Below are positions 34,747 through 44,342 of a DNA stretch of 64,000 bases, one piece after another. The first letter of the stretch is position 1. Every line of letters starts with the position of its first letter. The position numbers and the translations under genes are program-made. The notes beneath the pieces are model-generated. The model had not been told where the DNA came from. It was given only the letters and a program-made list of their open reading frames with translations, and did no database searches. The DNA is from Rhizobiaceae bacterium. Lineage in GTDB: Bacteria; Pseudomonadota; Alphaproteobacteria; Rhizobiales; Rhizobiaceae. Location of the stretch: the NCBI GenBank assembly GCA_017640615.1, contig JAEPQK010000003.1, positions 434,001 to 498,000 of the forward strand. The letters are read 5' to 3'.

Positions 34747-35556
34747 ATGCCGCGCGCGGACGCAATCGCCGCCGAGGCAGATAAGGCCCTGACGGCCAAC
34801 CGTCAGATAGCGCCCTTCAGCACACGCGTCAGCGGCTTCGACAACCGCGCCGCTTATGCCGTCACGCCGCGACTTCGCGCCTTGCGAGAAACGCGAGGCG
34901 AACGGCCCGTCGGGCGCAAGATCGGTTTCACCAATCGCGGCATCTGGCCTGAATACGGCGTCTACGAGCCGATCTGGGGCTATATGTACGACGCGACCGT
35001 GCACGAGGTCGCTCCTGGCACGGTTGTCGACCTCTCCCACTTGCCGGAACCGCGGATCGAACCTGAAATCGTACTCGGGCTGGAAGCCGACCTGGAACAA
35101 GGCATGTCGGCGGCAGACATCGCGCGGGCCATCGGCTGGGTCGCGCACGGGTTCGAGATTGTTCAGTCGATCTTTCCCAGATGGCGGTTTTCGGCCGCCG
35201 ATTGTATCGCCGACGGCGGTCTGCACGGCGCGCTGTATCTTGGCCCGAGACAAATGGTCGAACCCCGCGACCGCGCAGCTCTGCCGGAGCAGCTCGCAGC
35301 GCTGACGGTCACGCTTTCGCGGGATGGTTCGGTCGTGGATTCAGGCGCGGGATCGAATGCGCTCGATGGTCCCATCGAAGCGCTGCGCCATCTGGTCGGC
35401 GTTTTGGCGGACGATCCCGAAAATCCACCCATAACGGCCGACGAGATGATCTCGACCGGCACGCTTACCCGCGCATTCCCGGTCTCACCCGGTCAGCGCT
35501 GGTCAACCGTGATCGGCGGCTTCGATTTGCCGGGGATGGATGTGACTATCGCCTGA
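34747..35556 (+). CDS. 2-keto-4-pentenoate hydratase family (FAH superfamily)
   Basis: 269 residues. After an N-terminal helical cap, GRKIGFTNRGIWPEYGVYEPIWG and the metal-binding RIEPEIVLGLE (EPE motif) match the MhpD/2-hydroxypentadienoate hydratase branch of the fumarylacetoacetate hydrolase superfamily, as does GAGSNALDGPIEALRHL. Members hydrate or decarboxylate aromatic meta-cleavage products, but no other degradation genes are nearby. It begins 6 bp after fsaA, so the two are likely co-transcribed, with no obvious metabolic link. Confidence 0.87.
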   Translation: MPRADAIAAEADKALTANRQIAPFSTRVSGFDNRAAYAVTPRLRALRETRGERPVGRKIGFTNRGIWPEYGVYEPIWGYMYDATVHEVAPGTVVDLSHLPEPRIEPEIVLGLEADLEQGMSAADIARAIGWVAHGFEIVQSIFPRWRFSAADCIADGGLHGALYLGPRQMVEPRDRAALPEQLAALTVTLSRDGSVVDSGAGSNALDGPIEALRHLVGVLADDPENPPITADEMISTGTLTRAFPVSPGQRWSTVIGGFDLPGMDVTIA

Positions 35557-35560
35557 GTGC

Positions 35561-36469
35561 TCAGGCCGGCCGGAATTCCGCGCCGGGATCGTCGCGCAGC
35601 GCAATCACCGTATGGTCCTGCAGCCTTTGCGCCACTTCGCTCGCATAGCCGTCGAGCTGTTTCGGCGTCACCGGCTTGCCGATATTGAGCGCAAACGGCT
35701 TGCGCTTCTTGTTCAGAAGCTCGTGAAACACCGTCATGTCGCGCAGTTCGGTGCTGCGCTGCGATGCGAAATAGAACCACCAGGAATTGCGCGAGGTGAT
35801 CGAGACCGGGACGATCGGCACGTCATAGCGGCGCGCGAGAGACACCAGCGTTGTCTGCCACGGGCGCTCCGCCACGTGATCCTTGTTCCAGTAGGCGATA
35901 CGCCCTGAGGGAAACAGCATCACCGCGCGCTTGGCGGCGAATGCCCGCGCGGTCTGTTCCAGTGTCGCGCGGCTTTTTGCGCGAGACTTTTCGCCCGCCC
36001 GCCACTCGACGGGAATAAGCACCTCGCCCAAACGTGGTGACACGCGAAGCGCATCGCGGTTTGCGAAAATCGAGATATCGCTGCGCTTGGTCTTCAACAC
36101 GTCGAACGCGGCAACCGCGTCGGCAATGCCGGTCGGGTGGCTGCAGGCCATGATGAATCCGCCCTTTGCCGGAATATGCTCCGCGCCTGCGACCTGAATT
36201 TCGAGCGAAAGGAGGTCAGAGACGAAGTCGAGCACGCTCCGGCCGGACAGCGGGGCGATGCGGTCGGCCATGCGCACGGCTTCCGAATAGTGCAGGAAGC
36301 GGTAAAGCAGCGGCCGCATCAGCGGCCAGAGCGGATGAGACGAAAGCCCAACAGCACGTTCCGCGATCAGCTGATCAACAATGTGGTTGTCACTGCGGCC
36401 CAGCTCGCGCGGCAAAAAGCGCGTTGCGATGAGATCGGTGAAAGTCGAAGGCATCGTCCTGTCGTCCAT
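35561..36469 (-). CDS. Lysophospholipid acyltransferase family protein (PlsC-like)
   Basis: 302 residues. The acyltransferase block I reads CSHPTGIAD (the HPTGIxD variant of the usual HxxxxD), with the downstream MLFPSGRIAYWNKD segment as the phosphate/glycerol-binding FPxG-like block and VPIVPVSITSRNSWW following. This fits the 1-acyl-glycerol-3-phosphate acyltransferase superfamily acting at the inner membrane face, possibly on glycerolipids or ornithine lipids. The start could be the ATG at 36469 or at 36454 (MPSTFTDL). It is the last minus-strand gene after leuS-lptE, separated from lptE by 111 bp. Confidence 0.85.
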   Translation of the reverse strand: MDDRTMPSTFTDLIATRFLPRELGRSDNHIVDQLIAERAVGLSSHPLWPLMRPLLYRFLHYSEAVRMADRIAPLSGRSVLDFVSDLLSLEIQVAGAEHIPAKGGFIMACSHPTGIADAVAAFDVLKTKRSDISIFANRDALRVSPRLGEVLIPVEWRAGEKSRAKSRATLEQTARAFAAKRAVMLFPSGRIAYWNKDHVAERPWQTTLVSLARRYDVPIVPVSITSRNSWWFYFASQRSTELRDMTVFHELLNKKRKPFALNIGKPVTPKQLDGYASEVAQRLQDHTVIALRDDPGAEFRPA

Positions 36470-36580
36470 TCAGGAAGCGGCAACTCGGCGCCACGCTTAC
36501 TGATTGATTTGCGTGACGCGAGAATGACACTCCCGCGCGACTACAGATGACAACAACAAGGCAAAAAGGCGGATTGTCTG

Positions 36581-37129
36581 TCAGCGCTTCATCGCAAGCT
36601 GCTGGGCAACCGCCAGCCGGACAAGCTCGGCAACTTCGCGGGCCGCCCTGTTTTCAGCGTCGCGCAGCGCCCGATCGGCGGCGAAGTGCTGGCGTGGAAC
36701 GTCATAGGCGGAAACGACGCTGCGATTGCCTTCAGCGACGATCTTGCCGCTCTCGGCATCGCGCACGGCATAGGTGGCCGTCATGTTCAGCAGCGAGGAA
36801 GATGGCGATTGTTCGGTGGCGCTGACCACGATCTGCGCCGCCGCGCTCGAGCTGCTGGTGACATTGATTCGCATCACATAGGCCGGGTTTTCCGGGCTGC
36901 CCCGTCCGCCGCCGAACATGAAGATCAGGTGATTGCGCACCTCTTGTGCCTGCCGCGTCGAAACCTGCTCGATTTCGATGCTGGCCAGATGCGAGGGTAC
37001 GGAGTTCGGCGACCGCACATTGCCGTAAAGCGGCCCCGCGGTGCAGCCGGCGCCAAGCAGCGCGCCGCCCAACATTGCCAGTCCTAGACCGGCTGCAAAG
37101 CCGCGCCGCATTGGATCAAACGACGACAT
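36581..37129 (-). CDS. lptE: LPS-assembly lipoprotein LptE
   Basis: 182 residues. The lipoprotein signal ends in the lipobox LLGAGC with the acylated Cys at residue 29, and the mature body matches the LptE fold ([23 protein letters not shown]). In the outer membrane LptE plugs the LptD beta-barrel for LPS export. I chose the ATG at 37129, with AGAGGA 7 nt upstream; it overlaps the leuS stop by 14 bp. A shorter start at 37111 also keeps the signal. In most alphaproteobacteria the next gene is holA; here it is an acyltransferase, and holA is ~25 kb away. Confidence 0.9.
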   Translation of the reverse strand: MSSFDPMRRGFAAGLGLAMLGGALLGAGCTAGPLYGNVRSPNSVPSHLASIEIEQVSTRQAQEVRNHLIFMFGGGRGSPENPAYVMRINVTSSSSAAAQIVVSATEQSPSSSLLNMTATYAVRDAESGKIVAEGNRSVVSAYDVPRQHFAADRALRDAENRAAREVAELVRLAVAQQLAMKR

Positions 37130-39749
37130 TGACAATCCTCTGTGGCACCACGATCACCTTGCGGGGCGAGCCACCGTCCAGCGCTTTCTGCACGGCCTCC
37201 AGCGCCATGACGGCCTCTTCAACCGCAGCTTGGTCTGCGTCGCGCGCGATTGTCAATTCGGCGCGCTTCTTGCCGTTGATCTGCACCGGGTAAACAACCT
37301 CGTCGTCCATGGTGAGCTTTTCGTCGAATTCCGGCCAGGCCTGCTCCGCGGCCATCCCCTTGCCGCCGAGCGCGGTCCAGCACTCTTCGGCGAGATGAGG
37401 CATCATTGGAGCAATCATTGCCACGAAGAAATCCAGCGCTTGCCGCAGCGCGGCGTTGGTTGGGGCGTCCGTCTTGCCATTGGCGGCCTGTGCCAGCAGC
37501 GGCTGCATCGTATTGGCAAGTTCGTAGAGCCGGGCCACCGCGCGGTTGAAGCCCAGCTTCTCGATATCTTCGCCCACAGCTTTAAGCGTCTTGTGCGCCG
37601 CGCGCGACAGCGCGACAGCTTCACCCTCAGCCGCTGTTGCGGGACTAACATTCTTCAGCGCCGGCGCTGCCTCTGAAACCAGACGCCAGACACGCTGGAC
37701 GAAGCGATGCGCGCCTTCAACACCGGCTTCGGTCCAGATCACGTCGCGCTCGGGCGGCGAATCCGACAGCATGAACCAACGCGCTGTGTCGGCGCCGTAG
37801 GAGCCGATAATGTCGTCGGGATCGACGACATTTTTCTTCGACTTCGACATCTTTTCGATCGGGCCGATCTGCAGCGCATCGCCGGTAGTCGTCACCTTGG
37901 CCGAGCGCTTGCCGTCCGCTTCCTCGATCGTCACTTCCGCCGGCGTCACATAGCCGGAGGGTCCTTTATAAGTTTCGTGCACGACCATGCCCTGGGTGAA
38001 CATGCCCTCGAAGGGTTCCTCGATGGCGTTGACATGGCCCGTCGCCTTCATCGCCCTCACGAAGAAGCGCGAATAAAGCAGATGCAGGATCGCGTGTTCG
38101 ATGCCGCCAATATACTGATTGACCGGCAGCCAGCCATTCGCGCCGTCGACATATTCAAGCGTCGTTGGCGCGTCCGCGTTCCACGGATCGGTGAAGCGCG
38201 CGAAATACCAGGACGAGTCCACGAAAGTGTCCATCGTGTCGGTGTCGCGCCGCGCATCGCCGCCGCATTTCGGGCATTTGACGTGTTTCCACGTCGCGTG
38301 ATGGTCGAGCGGGTTGCCCGGTTTGTCGAAGGTCAGATCGTTCGGCAGCTCGATCGGCAGCTCGGCCGCCGAGGCGGGCTGAGCGCCGCAGATATCGCAA
38401 TGGATCACAGGGATAGGGCAGCCCCAGAAGCGCTGGCGCGAGATCAGCCAGTCGCGCAGCCGGAACTGCACCTTGCGCTCCGCCATCGGGCGGTTGCCAA
38501 TCTGCACCTGTTCCAGCCGCTTGGCGACTTCCTCGAAAGCGTCTTTCGGCGCCATCTGGTCAAGAAAGCGCGAATTGATCATCACGCCGTCGTCCGTATA
38601 GGCCTCGTCGATGATCTGGAATGTTGCCGCGTCGGCATCGGCGGGCATCACCACCGGAACGACCGGCAGACCGTATTTGTTGGCGAAATCGAGGTCGCGC
38701 TGGTCTCCGGACGGGCAGCCGAAAATCGCCCCCGTGCCATATTCCATGAGCACGAAGTTGGCGACATAAACGGGCAGCGTCCAGCTCTCGTCGAACGGAT
38801 GCACGACGCGAATGCCTGTGTCGAAGCCTTTTTTCTCGGCGGTCTCCAGCGCAGCGGCGGAGGTACCCATGCGCTTCACCTCGGCCACAAATGCCGCGAG
38901 TTCGGGATTTGAAGCAGCTGCCTTTTTCGCCAGTGGATGATCGGCAGCAACAGCCATGAAGGAAGCGCCGAAAATCGTGTCGGGCCGCGTCGTATAGACC
39001 TCGAGCTCGGTTTCGCCTTCGGGCGCGGTTGCCGCGTCGAGCTTCCAGCGGATCTGCAGGCCCTCCGACCGGCCGATCCAGTTTTCCTGCATCAGCCGTA
39101 CCTTGTCAGGCCAGCGGTCGAGCGTCTCCAGCCCGTCGAGCAGCTCCTGGCTCATCGAGGTAATCTTGAAGAACCATTGGGTGAGGTCGCGCTGTTCCAC
39201 CGGGGCGCCGGAACGCCAGCCCTTGCCGTCAATCACCTGCTCGTTGGCGAGCACGGTCATGTCGACCGGGTCCCAGTTCACCTTGGCGGTCTTGCGCTCA
39301 ACCAGCCCGGCTTTCCAGAAGTCGAGGAACATTTTCTGCTGATGTTTGTAGTAGTCCGGGTCGCAGGTCGCGAATTCGCGCGACCAGTCGAGCGACAGAC
39401 CCATCGTCTTCAGCTGACCCTTCATCGTGTCGATGTTGGCGTAGGTCCAGTCGCGCGGGTTGACCTTGTTGTCGCGCGCCGCGTTTTCCGCCGGCAGGCC
39501 GAATGCGTCCCAACCCATCGGGTGGAGTACGTTGTAGCCGCGCGCACGCTGGAAGCGGGCCACGACATCGCCCATCGTGTAGTTGCGCACATGGCCCATG
39601 TGGATGCGGCCGGAGGGATAAGGGAACATCTCCAGCACGTAATATTTCGGACGCGGGTCGTCATTCGCCGTCTCGAAGAGCTTGGCGTCCGCCCAGGCCT
39701 TCTGCCATTTGGGCTCGGAGACGCGCGGATTGTATCGTTCTGTTGCCAT
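37116..39749 (-). CDS. leuS: Leucyl-tRNA synthetase
   Basis: 877-residue class I synthetase. The HIGH motif is HMGH (50-53) in [20 protein letters not shown], with [12 protein letters not shown] as the KMSKS loop. The CP1 editing domain, a zinc-binding insert (CPKCGG region) and the C-terminal domain are intact. The ATG at 39749 starts the conserved MATERYNP; an upstream in-frame extension is rejected. It overlaps lptE and is divergent from yggS, both conserved arrangements. Confidence 0.98.
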   Translation of the reverse strand: MATERYNPRVSEPKWQKAWADAKLFETANDDPRPKYYVLEMFPYPSGRIHMGHVRNYTMGDVVARFQRARGYNVLHPMGWDAFGLPAENAARDNKVNPRDWTYANIDTMKGQLKTMGLSLDWSREFATCDPDYYKHQQKMFLDFWKAGLVERKTAKVNWDPVDMTVLANEQVIDGKGWRSGAPVEQRDLTQWFFKITSMSQELLDGLETLDRWPDKVRLMQENWIGRSEGLQIRWKLDAATAPEGETELEVYTTRPDTIFGASFMAVAADHPLAKKAAASNPELAAFVAEVKRMGTSAAALETAEKKGFDTGIRVVHPFDESWTLPVYVANFVLMEYGTGAIFGCPSGDQRDLDFANKYGLPVVPVVMPADADAATFQIIDEAYTDDGVMINSRFLDQMAPKDAFEEVAKRLEQVQIGNRPMAERKVQFRLRDWLISRQRFWGCPIPVIHCDICGAQPASAAELPIELPNDLTFDKPGNPLDHHATWKHVKCPKCGGDARRDTDTMDTFVDSSWYFARFTDPWNADAPTTLEYVDGANGWLPVNQYIGGIEHAILHLLYSRFFVRAMKATGHVNAIEEPFEGMFTQGMVVHETYKGPSGYVTPAEVTIEEADGKRSAKVTTTGDALQIGPIEKMSKSKKNVVDPDDIIGSYGADTARWFMLSDSPPERDVIWTEAGVEGAHRFVQRVWRLVSEAAPALKNVSPATAAEGEAVALSRAAHKTLKAVGEDIEKLGFNRAVARLYELANTMQPLLAQAANGKTDAPTNAALRQALDFFVAMIAPMMPHLAEECWTALGGKGMAAEQAWPEFDEKLTMDDEVVYPVQINGKKRAELTIARDADQAAVEEAVMALEAVQKALDGGSPRKVIVVPQRIVNVVV

Positions 39750-39865
39750 GGAAGAGAATTCGAACCAGAAAGTGCCGGAAATTGCGCCGCGGACCTTCAC
39801 CATGCTTTGGCGGAAGCGTCAACTGCGGGAGACTACGGGCTTAACGATGACAGGGAAGGCGAGGC

Positions 39866-40555
39866 ATGTCGGCTGAGGCGAACGCGGTTGAAGGACTGAA
39901 GGCCGTTTTGCGCAATATCGCCACGGCTGAGGCCGAGGCGAGGCGCGCCAGGGGCTCGGTCGAGCTGGTCGCCGTCACCAAGACATTCGACGCTGACGCG
40001 ATCCGGCCGGTCATCGAGACCGGCCACCGCAGCTTCGGCGAGAACCGGGTTCAGGAAGCACAAGGCAAATGGCCGGAGCTCAAAGCCGAATTCCCCGATA
40101 TCGAGCTGCATCTCATCGGGCCTCTGCAATCCAACAAGACGAAAGAGGCTGTCGCGCTTTTCGACGTCATCCAGTCCATCGACCGTGAGAAAATCGCCAA
40201 GGAAATTGCCAAGGAGATCGGCAAGCAGGGCAGGGCGCCGCGGCTTTACGTGCAGGTCAACACAGGGCTTGAGCCGCAGAAGGCGGGCATCGATCCGCGC
40301 GAGGCAGCCGCTTTCGTCCAGCGCTGCCGCAGCGAGCATGGGCTAACAATCGAAGGCCTGATGTGCATCCCGCCCTTCGACGAAAATCCCGGTCCCCATT
40401 TCGCGCTGCTGGAAAAACTCGCCGGCGAAGCAGGTGTCGAACACCTCTCAATGGGCATGTCCGGCGACTACGAGACCGCGATTGCCTTTGGCGCGACCAA
40501 GGTCAGGGTGGGCTCGGCGATTTTCGGCCATCGGCCGAAGCCGGATCAGGACTGA
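39866..40555 (+). CDS. PLP homeostasis protein (YggS/PROSC family)
   Basis: 229 residues, a single alanine-racemase-like TIM barrel that carries PLP on Lys39 (AVTKT) and regulates B6 and amino-acid pools without known catalysis. The segments GENRVQEAQGKW, LHLIGPLQSNK, GLMCIPPF and LSMGMSGDYETAI (PLP phosphate site) are all present. It is divergent from leuS, 116 bp away, and its last 10 bp overlap the convergent ceramidase-like gene. Confidence 0.95.
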   Translation: MSAEANAVEGLKAVLRNIATAEAEARRARGSVELVAVTKTFDADAIRPVIETGHRSFGENRVQEAQGKWPELKAEFPDIELHLIGPLQSNKTKEAVALFDVIQSIDREKIAKEIAKEIGKQGRAPRLYVQVNTGLEPQKAGIDPREAAAFVQRCRSEHGLTIEGLMCIPPFDENPGPHFALLEKLAGEAGVEHLSMGMSGDYETAIAFGATKVRVGSAIFGHRPKPDQD

Positions 40556-41223
40556 ACGGTTGGCCGTTTTCCGCCATATCTCGCAGCACCTGCGAGCAAG
40601 ACGCCCAAAAGCACACCGTTGAGCGTGTGCCACAGGAAGTGGGTGCCGATCGGTAAGGAAGTGCACAGCGCCATATCGATGGAGCGGAAAAAGGCCGAGA
40701 CCACGAACACGCCTGCCGCCCAGAACATGTAGGCGGCCGCCGGATGATCTCGCCTCGATAGCCAGCCGCCGAAAAACAGCAACCCCAACAGCGCCGGCAG
40801 ATAGCCGATTGTGCCGTTGGTTGCTTCACGCAGACCGTCAGGCGTGAATGCAACCAGCGCGCCGGTGACGACATAAAACGCGGCGAGGATGCAAAGCGCC
40901 ATGACCGCGCTTGTGCCCAGAAAGCGCGTCAGCACATACCAGTTGAGGAGCAGGATGAAGCCAATGATCGGCAGCACATCGGCATAAAGCGTGACGCCGT
41001 TTGCAAATGTGTGAAACAGCCCGGAACACACGCCGATGACGATCGCCCACCAGCTCAGGAACAGCGCGAACCTGTCGGCACCATAACGCCGGCAAAGCAC
41101 GATGCCGACAATCCCGGCAATGACGAAGGAAAGGTTGGTCACCGCGTTCAGCGGCTCGGACCAGAATTCAGGCCCCGTTCGTTCGCAATAATTGTCGATC
41201 GATGTAAAAAGTGTCTCGTCCAT
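40546..41223 (-). CDS. Ceramidase-domain membrane protein (alkaline ceramidase-like)
   Basis: 225 residues with about seven hydrophobic segments. Conserved family features are the N-terminal NYCERTGPEFWSEPLNAVTN, the SGLFHTFAN motif with a His, and the C-terminal GTHFLWHTLNG with two His residues; the histidines and the Ser/Asp set are the metal-dependent catalytic residues in alkaline ceramidases. This predicts hydrolysis of an amide-linked lipid in the membrane, but the bacterial substrate is unknown. Its 3' end overlaps yggS by 10 bp on the opposite strand. Confidence 0.85.
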   Translation of the reverse strand: MDETLFTSIDNYCERTGPEFWSEPLNAVTNLSFVIAGIVGIVLCRRYGADRFALFLSWWAIVIGVCSGLFHTFANGVTLYADVLPIIGFILLLNWYVLTRFLGTSAVMALCILAAFYVVTGALVAFTPDGLREATNGTIGYLPALLGLLFFGGWLSRRDHPAAAYMFWAAGVFVVSAFFRSIDMALCTSLPIGTHFLWHTLNGVLLGVLLAGAARYGGKRPTVQS

Positions 41224-41374
41224 GGGGCTCCGACCAACTGGTGATGGTATGCTGCAATTCTCTCACCGCAACGTGACTTCCGATTGAGATGGTGAAAAGC
41301 CTAGTTTGCAGGTGGGATTATGCCGGTACGCGTCGGAGAACCGCGGAATGGCGATACGGGTTTTCTGAGTGATC

Positions 41375-42139
41375 ATGATACGTCCAATCATTGTCATGCT
41401 GGCGGCAGCGGCGCCGCTGATGCTGGGTGCAAAGGCTGGTGTCGCGCAAGAAGTCGGCAAACCAGTCGCAGTCGTCGAACTCTTCACGAGCCAGGGCTGC
41501 AACTCGTGCCCGCCCGCCGACGCTTTCCTGGGCGATCTGGTGGAGCGGGGCGACGTGGTCGCGCTCGCCTACCACGTGGACTATTGGGACTATCTCGGCT
41601 GGCAGGACACTCTGGCCCGCCCGGAAAACACCCAGCGCCAGCGCGCCTATGGCCGCTCGTTCCAGGCCAGCACGATTTACACCCCTCAGATGGTCGTCAA
41701 CGGCCGCACACATCTTGCAGGCTCGCGCCGCGCCGCCGTCACGAATGCGATCGAGGATCGCATAGACACGGCCGAAGGGCTGTCGGTGGGCATTTCGGCT
41801 AAATATGAGGGCGACAATCTCGTCATCGACACCGGCGCCGACGAGACCGGCCGCCGCAAGGCGCATGTCGTGCTGGTCAATTTCGACGCCACCCATGTGG
41901 TGAAGGTCGAGCGCGGTGAGAACCGTGGCAAGTCCCTCACTTACCACAACGCAGTCACGGCGTTTCAGACAGTCGGCGTGTGGAAGGGCAAGGCGGCGCG
42001 CTTCGAACTGCCGATGAGCGACATTGCCGGCAAGGGTACCGGCGGCTGTGCCGTGCTGTTGCAGGAGACCAGCGCCAGCGGTCTGCCGGGCGCCATACTG
42101 GGCGCAACCATCGTCAATTTCTCGTCGGACGAGTGGTAG
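41375..42139 (+). CDS. DUF1223 thioredoxin-like secreted protein
   Basis: 254 residues with an N-terminal signal peptide (about 1-25, ending GVAQ) and a DUF1223 thioredoxin-like domain opening VVELFTSQGCNSCPPAD. The redox-type pair is Cys42 and Cys45 (CxxC). It is probably a periplasmic oxidoreductase, although no activity is established for the family. I chose the ATG at 41375; a GTG two codons upstream is possible. The following 373-bp gap has a terminator-like hairpin, then a potentially structured RNA. Confidence 0.88.
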   Translation: MIRPIIVMLAAAAPLMLGAKAGVAQEVGKPVAVVELFTSQGCNSCPPADAFLGDLVERGDVVALAYHVDYWDYLGWQDTLARPENTQRQRAYGRSFQASTIYTPQMVVNGRTHLAGSRRAAVTNAIEDRIDTAEGLSVGISAKYEGDNLVIDTGADETGRRKAHVVLVNFDATHVVKVERGENRGKSLTYHNAVTAFQTVGVWKGKAARFELPMSDIAGKGTGGCAVLLQETSASGLPGAILGATIVNFSSDEW

Positions 42140-42148
42140 GCGAAAATT

Positions 42149-42176
42149 CGGGCCGGAAGCGAAAACCGCCGGCCCG
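42149..42176 (+). terminator. Terminator-like hairpin after DUF1223 gene
   Basis: An 8-bp perfect stem (42149-42156 CGGGCCGG with 42169-42176 CCGGCCCG) and a 12-nt loop begin 10 bp after the stop codon. It has no T run (TCTA follows), so it may instead be an mRNA-stabilising hairpin. Confidence 0.4.
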
Positions 42177-42198
42177 TCTAATCGACGGAACCGGCGCT

Positions 42199-42335
42199 AT
42201 GTCGGGATTCTGTACCTCGTCTCCGGTCTCCCGGAGTTGGTTCGGTCCGACAGGCCCCGTGGGCGGGGGGCTTGGGGTTTCGGGACCAGATCGAACCGAA
42301 CCGTCTCAGGCAACGAGCGGATCGTGTTCGGACAT
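42199..42335. ncRNA. Candidate structured non-coding RNA in 373-bp gap
   Basis: The gap 42140-42512 has no credible gene. Its centre contains nested complementary arms: ATGTC 42199-42203 with GACAT 42331-42335; CTCGT 42216-42220 with ACGAG 42313-42317; the hairpin CTCCGG-TCTC-CCGGAG at 42221-42236; and a 12-bp helix with one mismatch, 42239-42250 with 42291-42302, capped by a G/C-rich loop. This nested order is unlikely for ordinary spacer DNA and suggests a ~140-160-nt RNA. A 6S-like architecture is one possibility, but I do not recognise the sequence, and the strand is undetermined. The rest of the gap (42340-42512) shows nothing specific. Confidence 0.35.
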
Positions 42336-42512
42336 TGAGGCACGAGCTTGATTGCTTCGCGGCGAGAATGTGGCGGCCCATCACCAAATCAAACAGCATG
42401 TGGTGTTTTGTGAATGCACCTGCGGGGAGTGGCCGGAAAACGCCCGTTTGGCTTGCATTTCGGCGCATGACGCGCAACCTTTGTCACAGGACTGTAACGA
42501 AAGGTGTGCGGG

Positions 42513-42899
42513 ATGACGGATGGAGGCGCAGCCGCGGAGGGTCAGGACGATTCTTCGATACCCATACCGCTCAGCGAAGCAAGGCGCGAGCGGTATGGTC
42601 TTCCGGTTACATTCAATCGTCGTGAGCTCGATCAGATATTGCGGGTCTACGGCGTCATGGTCGCAGCTGGCGAGTGGCGCGACTACGCAATTGACCATTT
42701 GAAAGACCAGGCGGTTTTTTCGGTGTTTCGCCGCACGAGCGAAGTTCCCCTGTTTCGAATCACCAAAACGCCCCGGCTGAAAAACCGGCAGGGCGCTTAT
42801 TCGGTGGTCGCGACATCGGGGCAGATATTGAAGCGCGGGCACGAGCTGCCGCGCGTCCTGGGCGTCTTCGACCGCCATCTCAAACTGGTGAAGGCCTGA
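42513..42899 (+). CDS. DUF2794 domain protein
   Basis: 128 residues, matching the small alphaproteobacterial DUF2794 family: PVTFNRRELDQILRVYGVMVAAGEWRDYAIDHL in outline, followed by VFSVFRRTSEVPLFRITKTPRLKNRQGAYSV, also conserved. Function is unknown. The first ~25 residues are acidic and variable. The ATG at 42513 is preceded by AAAGG at 42500-42504; a GTG three codons earlier (42504) is less likely. It is convergent with the GNAT gene, 3 bp from its stop. Confidence 0.87.
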   Translation: MTDGGAAAEGQDDSSIPIPLSEARRERYGLPVTFNRRELDQILRVYGVMVAAGEWRDYAIDHLKDQAVFSVFRRTSEVPLFRITKTPRLKNRQGAYSVVATSGQILKRGHELPRVLGVFDRHLKLVKA

Positions 42900-42902
42900 G
42901 GC

Positions 42903-43487
42903 TTAGGCTTCGCCCCTGAACTTTCGCTCCGGCATCGATTCCGGGTCGGGCGGAAGCTCGGTGCCGCCATTCAGCGAAAGCTGCATGAACACCGTGTCGA
43001 GCCAGCGGCCATGTTTGAAGCCCGACCCGACCAGACGGCCACTATCGGCAAATCCAAGAAGGCGATGCAGCCGCACTGATGCGCTCGACTCGTGCCCGTC
43101 GCCTATGACGGCGATGATCTGCCTGAAACCCAGCTGCCGCACTTCCTCGATCAGCCGCTCAAGCAGGACGCGCCCAACCCCGCGGCCCTTGGCAGCTGGC
43201 AAGACGTAGATCGAATCTTCCACGATGAAGCGATAGGCCGGACGTGGCCGGAATGGGCCTGCATAGGCGTAAGCCAGCACGCCGCTTTCGCCTTCCGCGA
43301 TCAGATAGGGAAATCCGCCACTCCGCAGCGCGTTGAAGCGGTCTGTCATCTCGGCCAGCGAAGGCGGCTCCAGCTCATAGCTCGCTGTGCCCTCCCGCAC
43401 AGCATGCGCGTAGATGTCTGTAATGGCGGGCAGGTCGGCCTCGGTCGCCGCCCGTAAAGTCAATTCCGGATGTTCTGCCGTGGCCAT
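42903..43487 (-). CDS. GNAT acetyltransferase, phosphinothricin/methionine-sulfoximine type
   Basis: 194 residues. The opening LTLRAATEADLPAITDIYAHAV and the core SIYVLPAAKGRGVGRVLLERLIEEV (acetyl-CoA motif A) followed by IIAVIGDG and LHRLLGFADSGRLVGSGFKHGRWLDTVFMQ closely fit the PAT/YwnH/MddA branch, which acetylates phosphinothricin, methionine sulfoximine or related compounds. The assignment of substrate is by family resemblance only. It lies 24 bp downstream of yebC on the same strand. Confidence 0.88.
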   Translation of the reverse strand: MATAEHPELTLRAATEADLPAITDIYAHAVREGTASYELEPPSLAEMTDRFNALRSGGFPYLIAEGESGVLAYAYAGPFRPRPAYRFIVEDSIYVLPAAKGRGVGRVLLERLIEEVRQLGFRQIIAVIGDGHESSASVRLHRLLGFADSGRLVGSGFKHGRWLDTVFMQLSLNGGTELPPDPESMPERKFRGEA

Positions 43488-43511
43488 CGCAAACCGTCAG
43501 CCGGGTGAAGA

Positions 43512-44261
43512 TCAGGCGGCGCTCAGCTTCGCCATTGTCTCGTCGTCGACCTCGAAATTCGCATAGACGTTCTGAACGTCGTCATCATCGTCCAGAACCG
43601 CGATCAGCCGGAGAATGGACTGTGCGCGGTCCTCGTCCACAGGCGTACCTGTCTGCGGCCGCCATATCGACTTCACCGATACGGCTTCGCCGAGCGAGCC
43701 TTCCAGCGCCGTGGTGACGTCGCCAATGTCCTCGAAGGCGCAGGTGATGACGTGGCCATTCTCGTCCGACTGCACATCCTCCGCGCCGGCTTCGATCGCC
43801 GCTTCCATTGCCGCATCCGCGGTGGCGGCGTCTGCCGGGTAGATGATCTCGCCCACCCGGTCGAACATGAAGGCCACCGAGCCGGTTTCGCCCAGCGCCC
43901 CGCCGGATTTGGTGAAGGCAGCGCGCACATTGGAAGCGGTGCGGTTGCGGTTGTCGGTCAGCGCTTCCACGATGACCGCCACGCCGCCCGGGCCGTAACC
44001 CTCATAACGCACTTCCTCGTAGTTCTCGCTGTCACCGCCAGAAGCTTTGTTGATCGCCCGCTGGATGTTGTCCTTGGGCATAGACTGCGCCTTGGCGTTC
44101 TGGATCGCCAGACGCAGGCGCGGGTTCATGTCCGGGTCCGGCGCACCCATCTTTGCGGCGACCGTGATCTCGCGTGCGAGCTTGGAGAACATCTTGGAAC
44201 GCGCCGCGTCCTGGCGGCCCTTGCGGTGCATGATGTTCTTGAATTGGGAATGGCCGGCCAT
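43512..44261 (-). CDS. YebC/PmpR family regulator or translation factor
   Basis: 249 residues beginning [23 protein letters not shown], with the DUF28 three-domain layout and conserved [23 protein letters not shown]. Family members were described as DNA-binding regulators; some YebC/TACO1 relatives instead help translation through proline-rich stretches, so the role here is open. In many bacteria yebC is next to ruvC; here its neighbours are a GNAT and a GFA gene. Normal length. Confidence 0.95.
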   Translation of the reverse strand: MAGHSQFKNIMHRKGRQDAARSKMFSKLAREITVAAKMGAPDPDMNPRLRLAIQNAKAQSMPKDNIQRAINKASGGDSENYEEVRYEGYGPGGVAVIVEALTDNRNRTASNVRAAFTKSGGALGETGSVAFMFDRVGEIIYPADAATADAAMEAAIEAGAEDVQSDENGHVITCAFEDIGDVTTALEGSLGEAVSVKSIWRPQTGTPVDEDRAQSILRLIAVLDDDDDVQNVYANFEVDDETMAKLSAA

Positions 44262-44342
44262 ATTGGTCCTTGGAAAAGTCTCTAGTGTCGGAAACGGCGC
44301 GCCTTATAGTGAAAAGCGCCTGAAACGTCCAGAAGCACGCAT

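Noticed and set aside
34003-35253. A very long minus-strand reading frame extending priA upstream antisense to fsaA and the hydratase
   Set aside because: The conserved PriA start is at 34002; the extension lies opposite two well-supported genes and reflects third-position GC bias, not coding.
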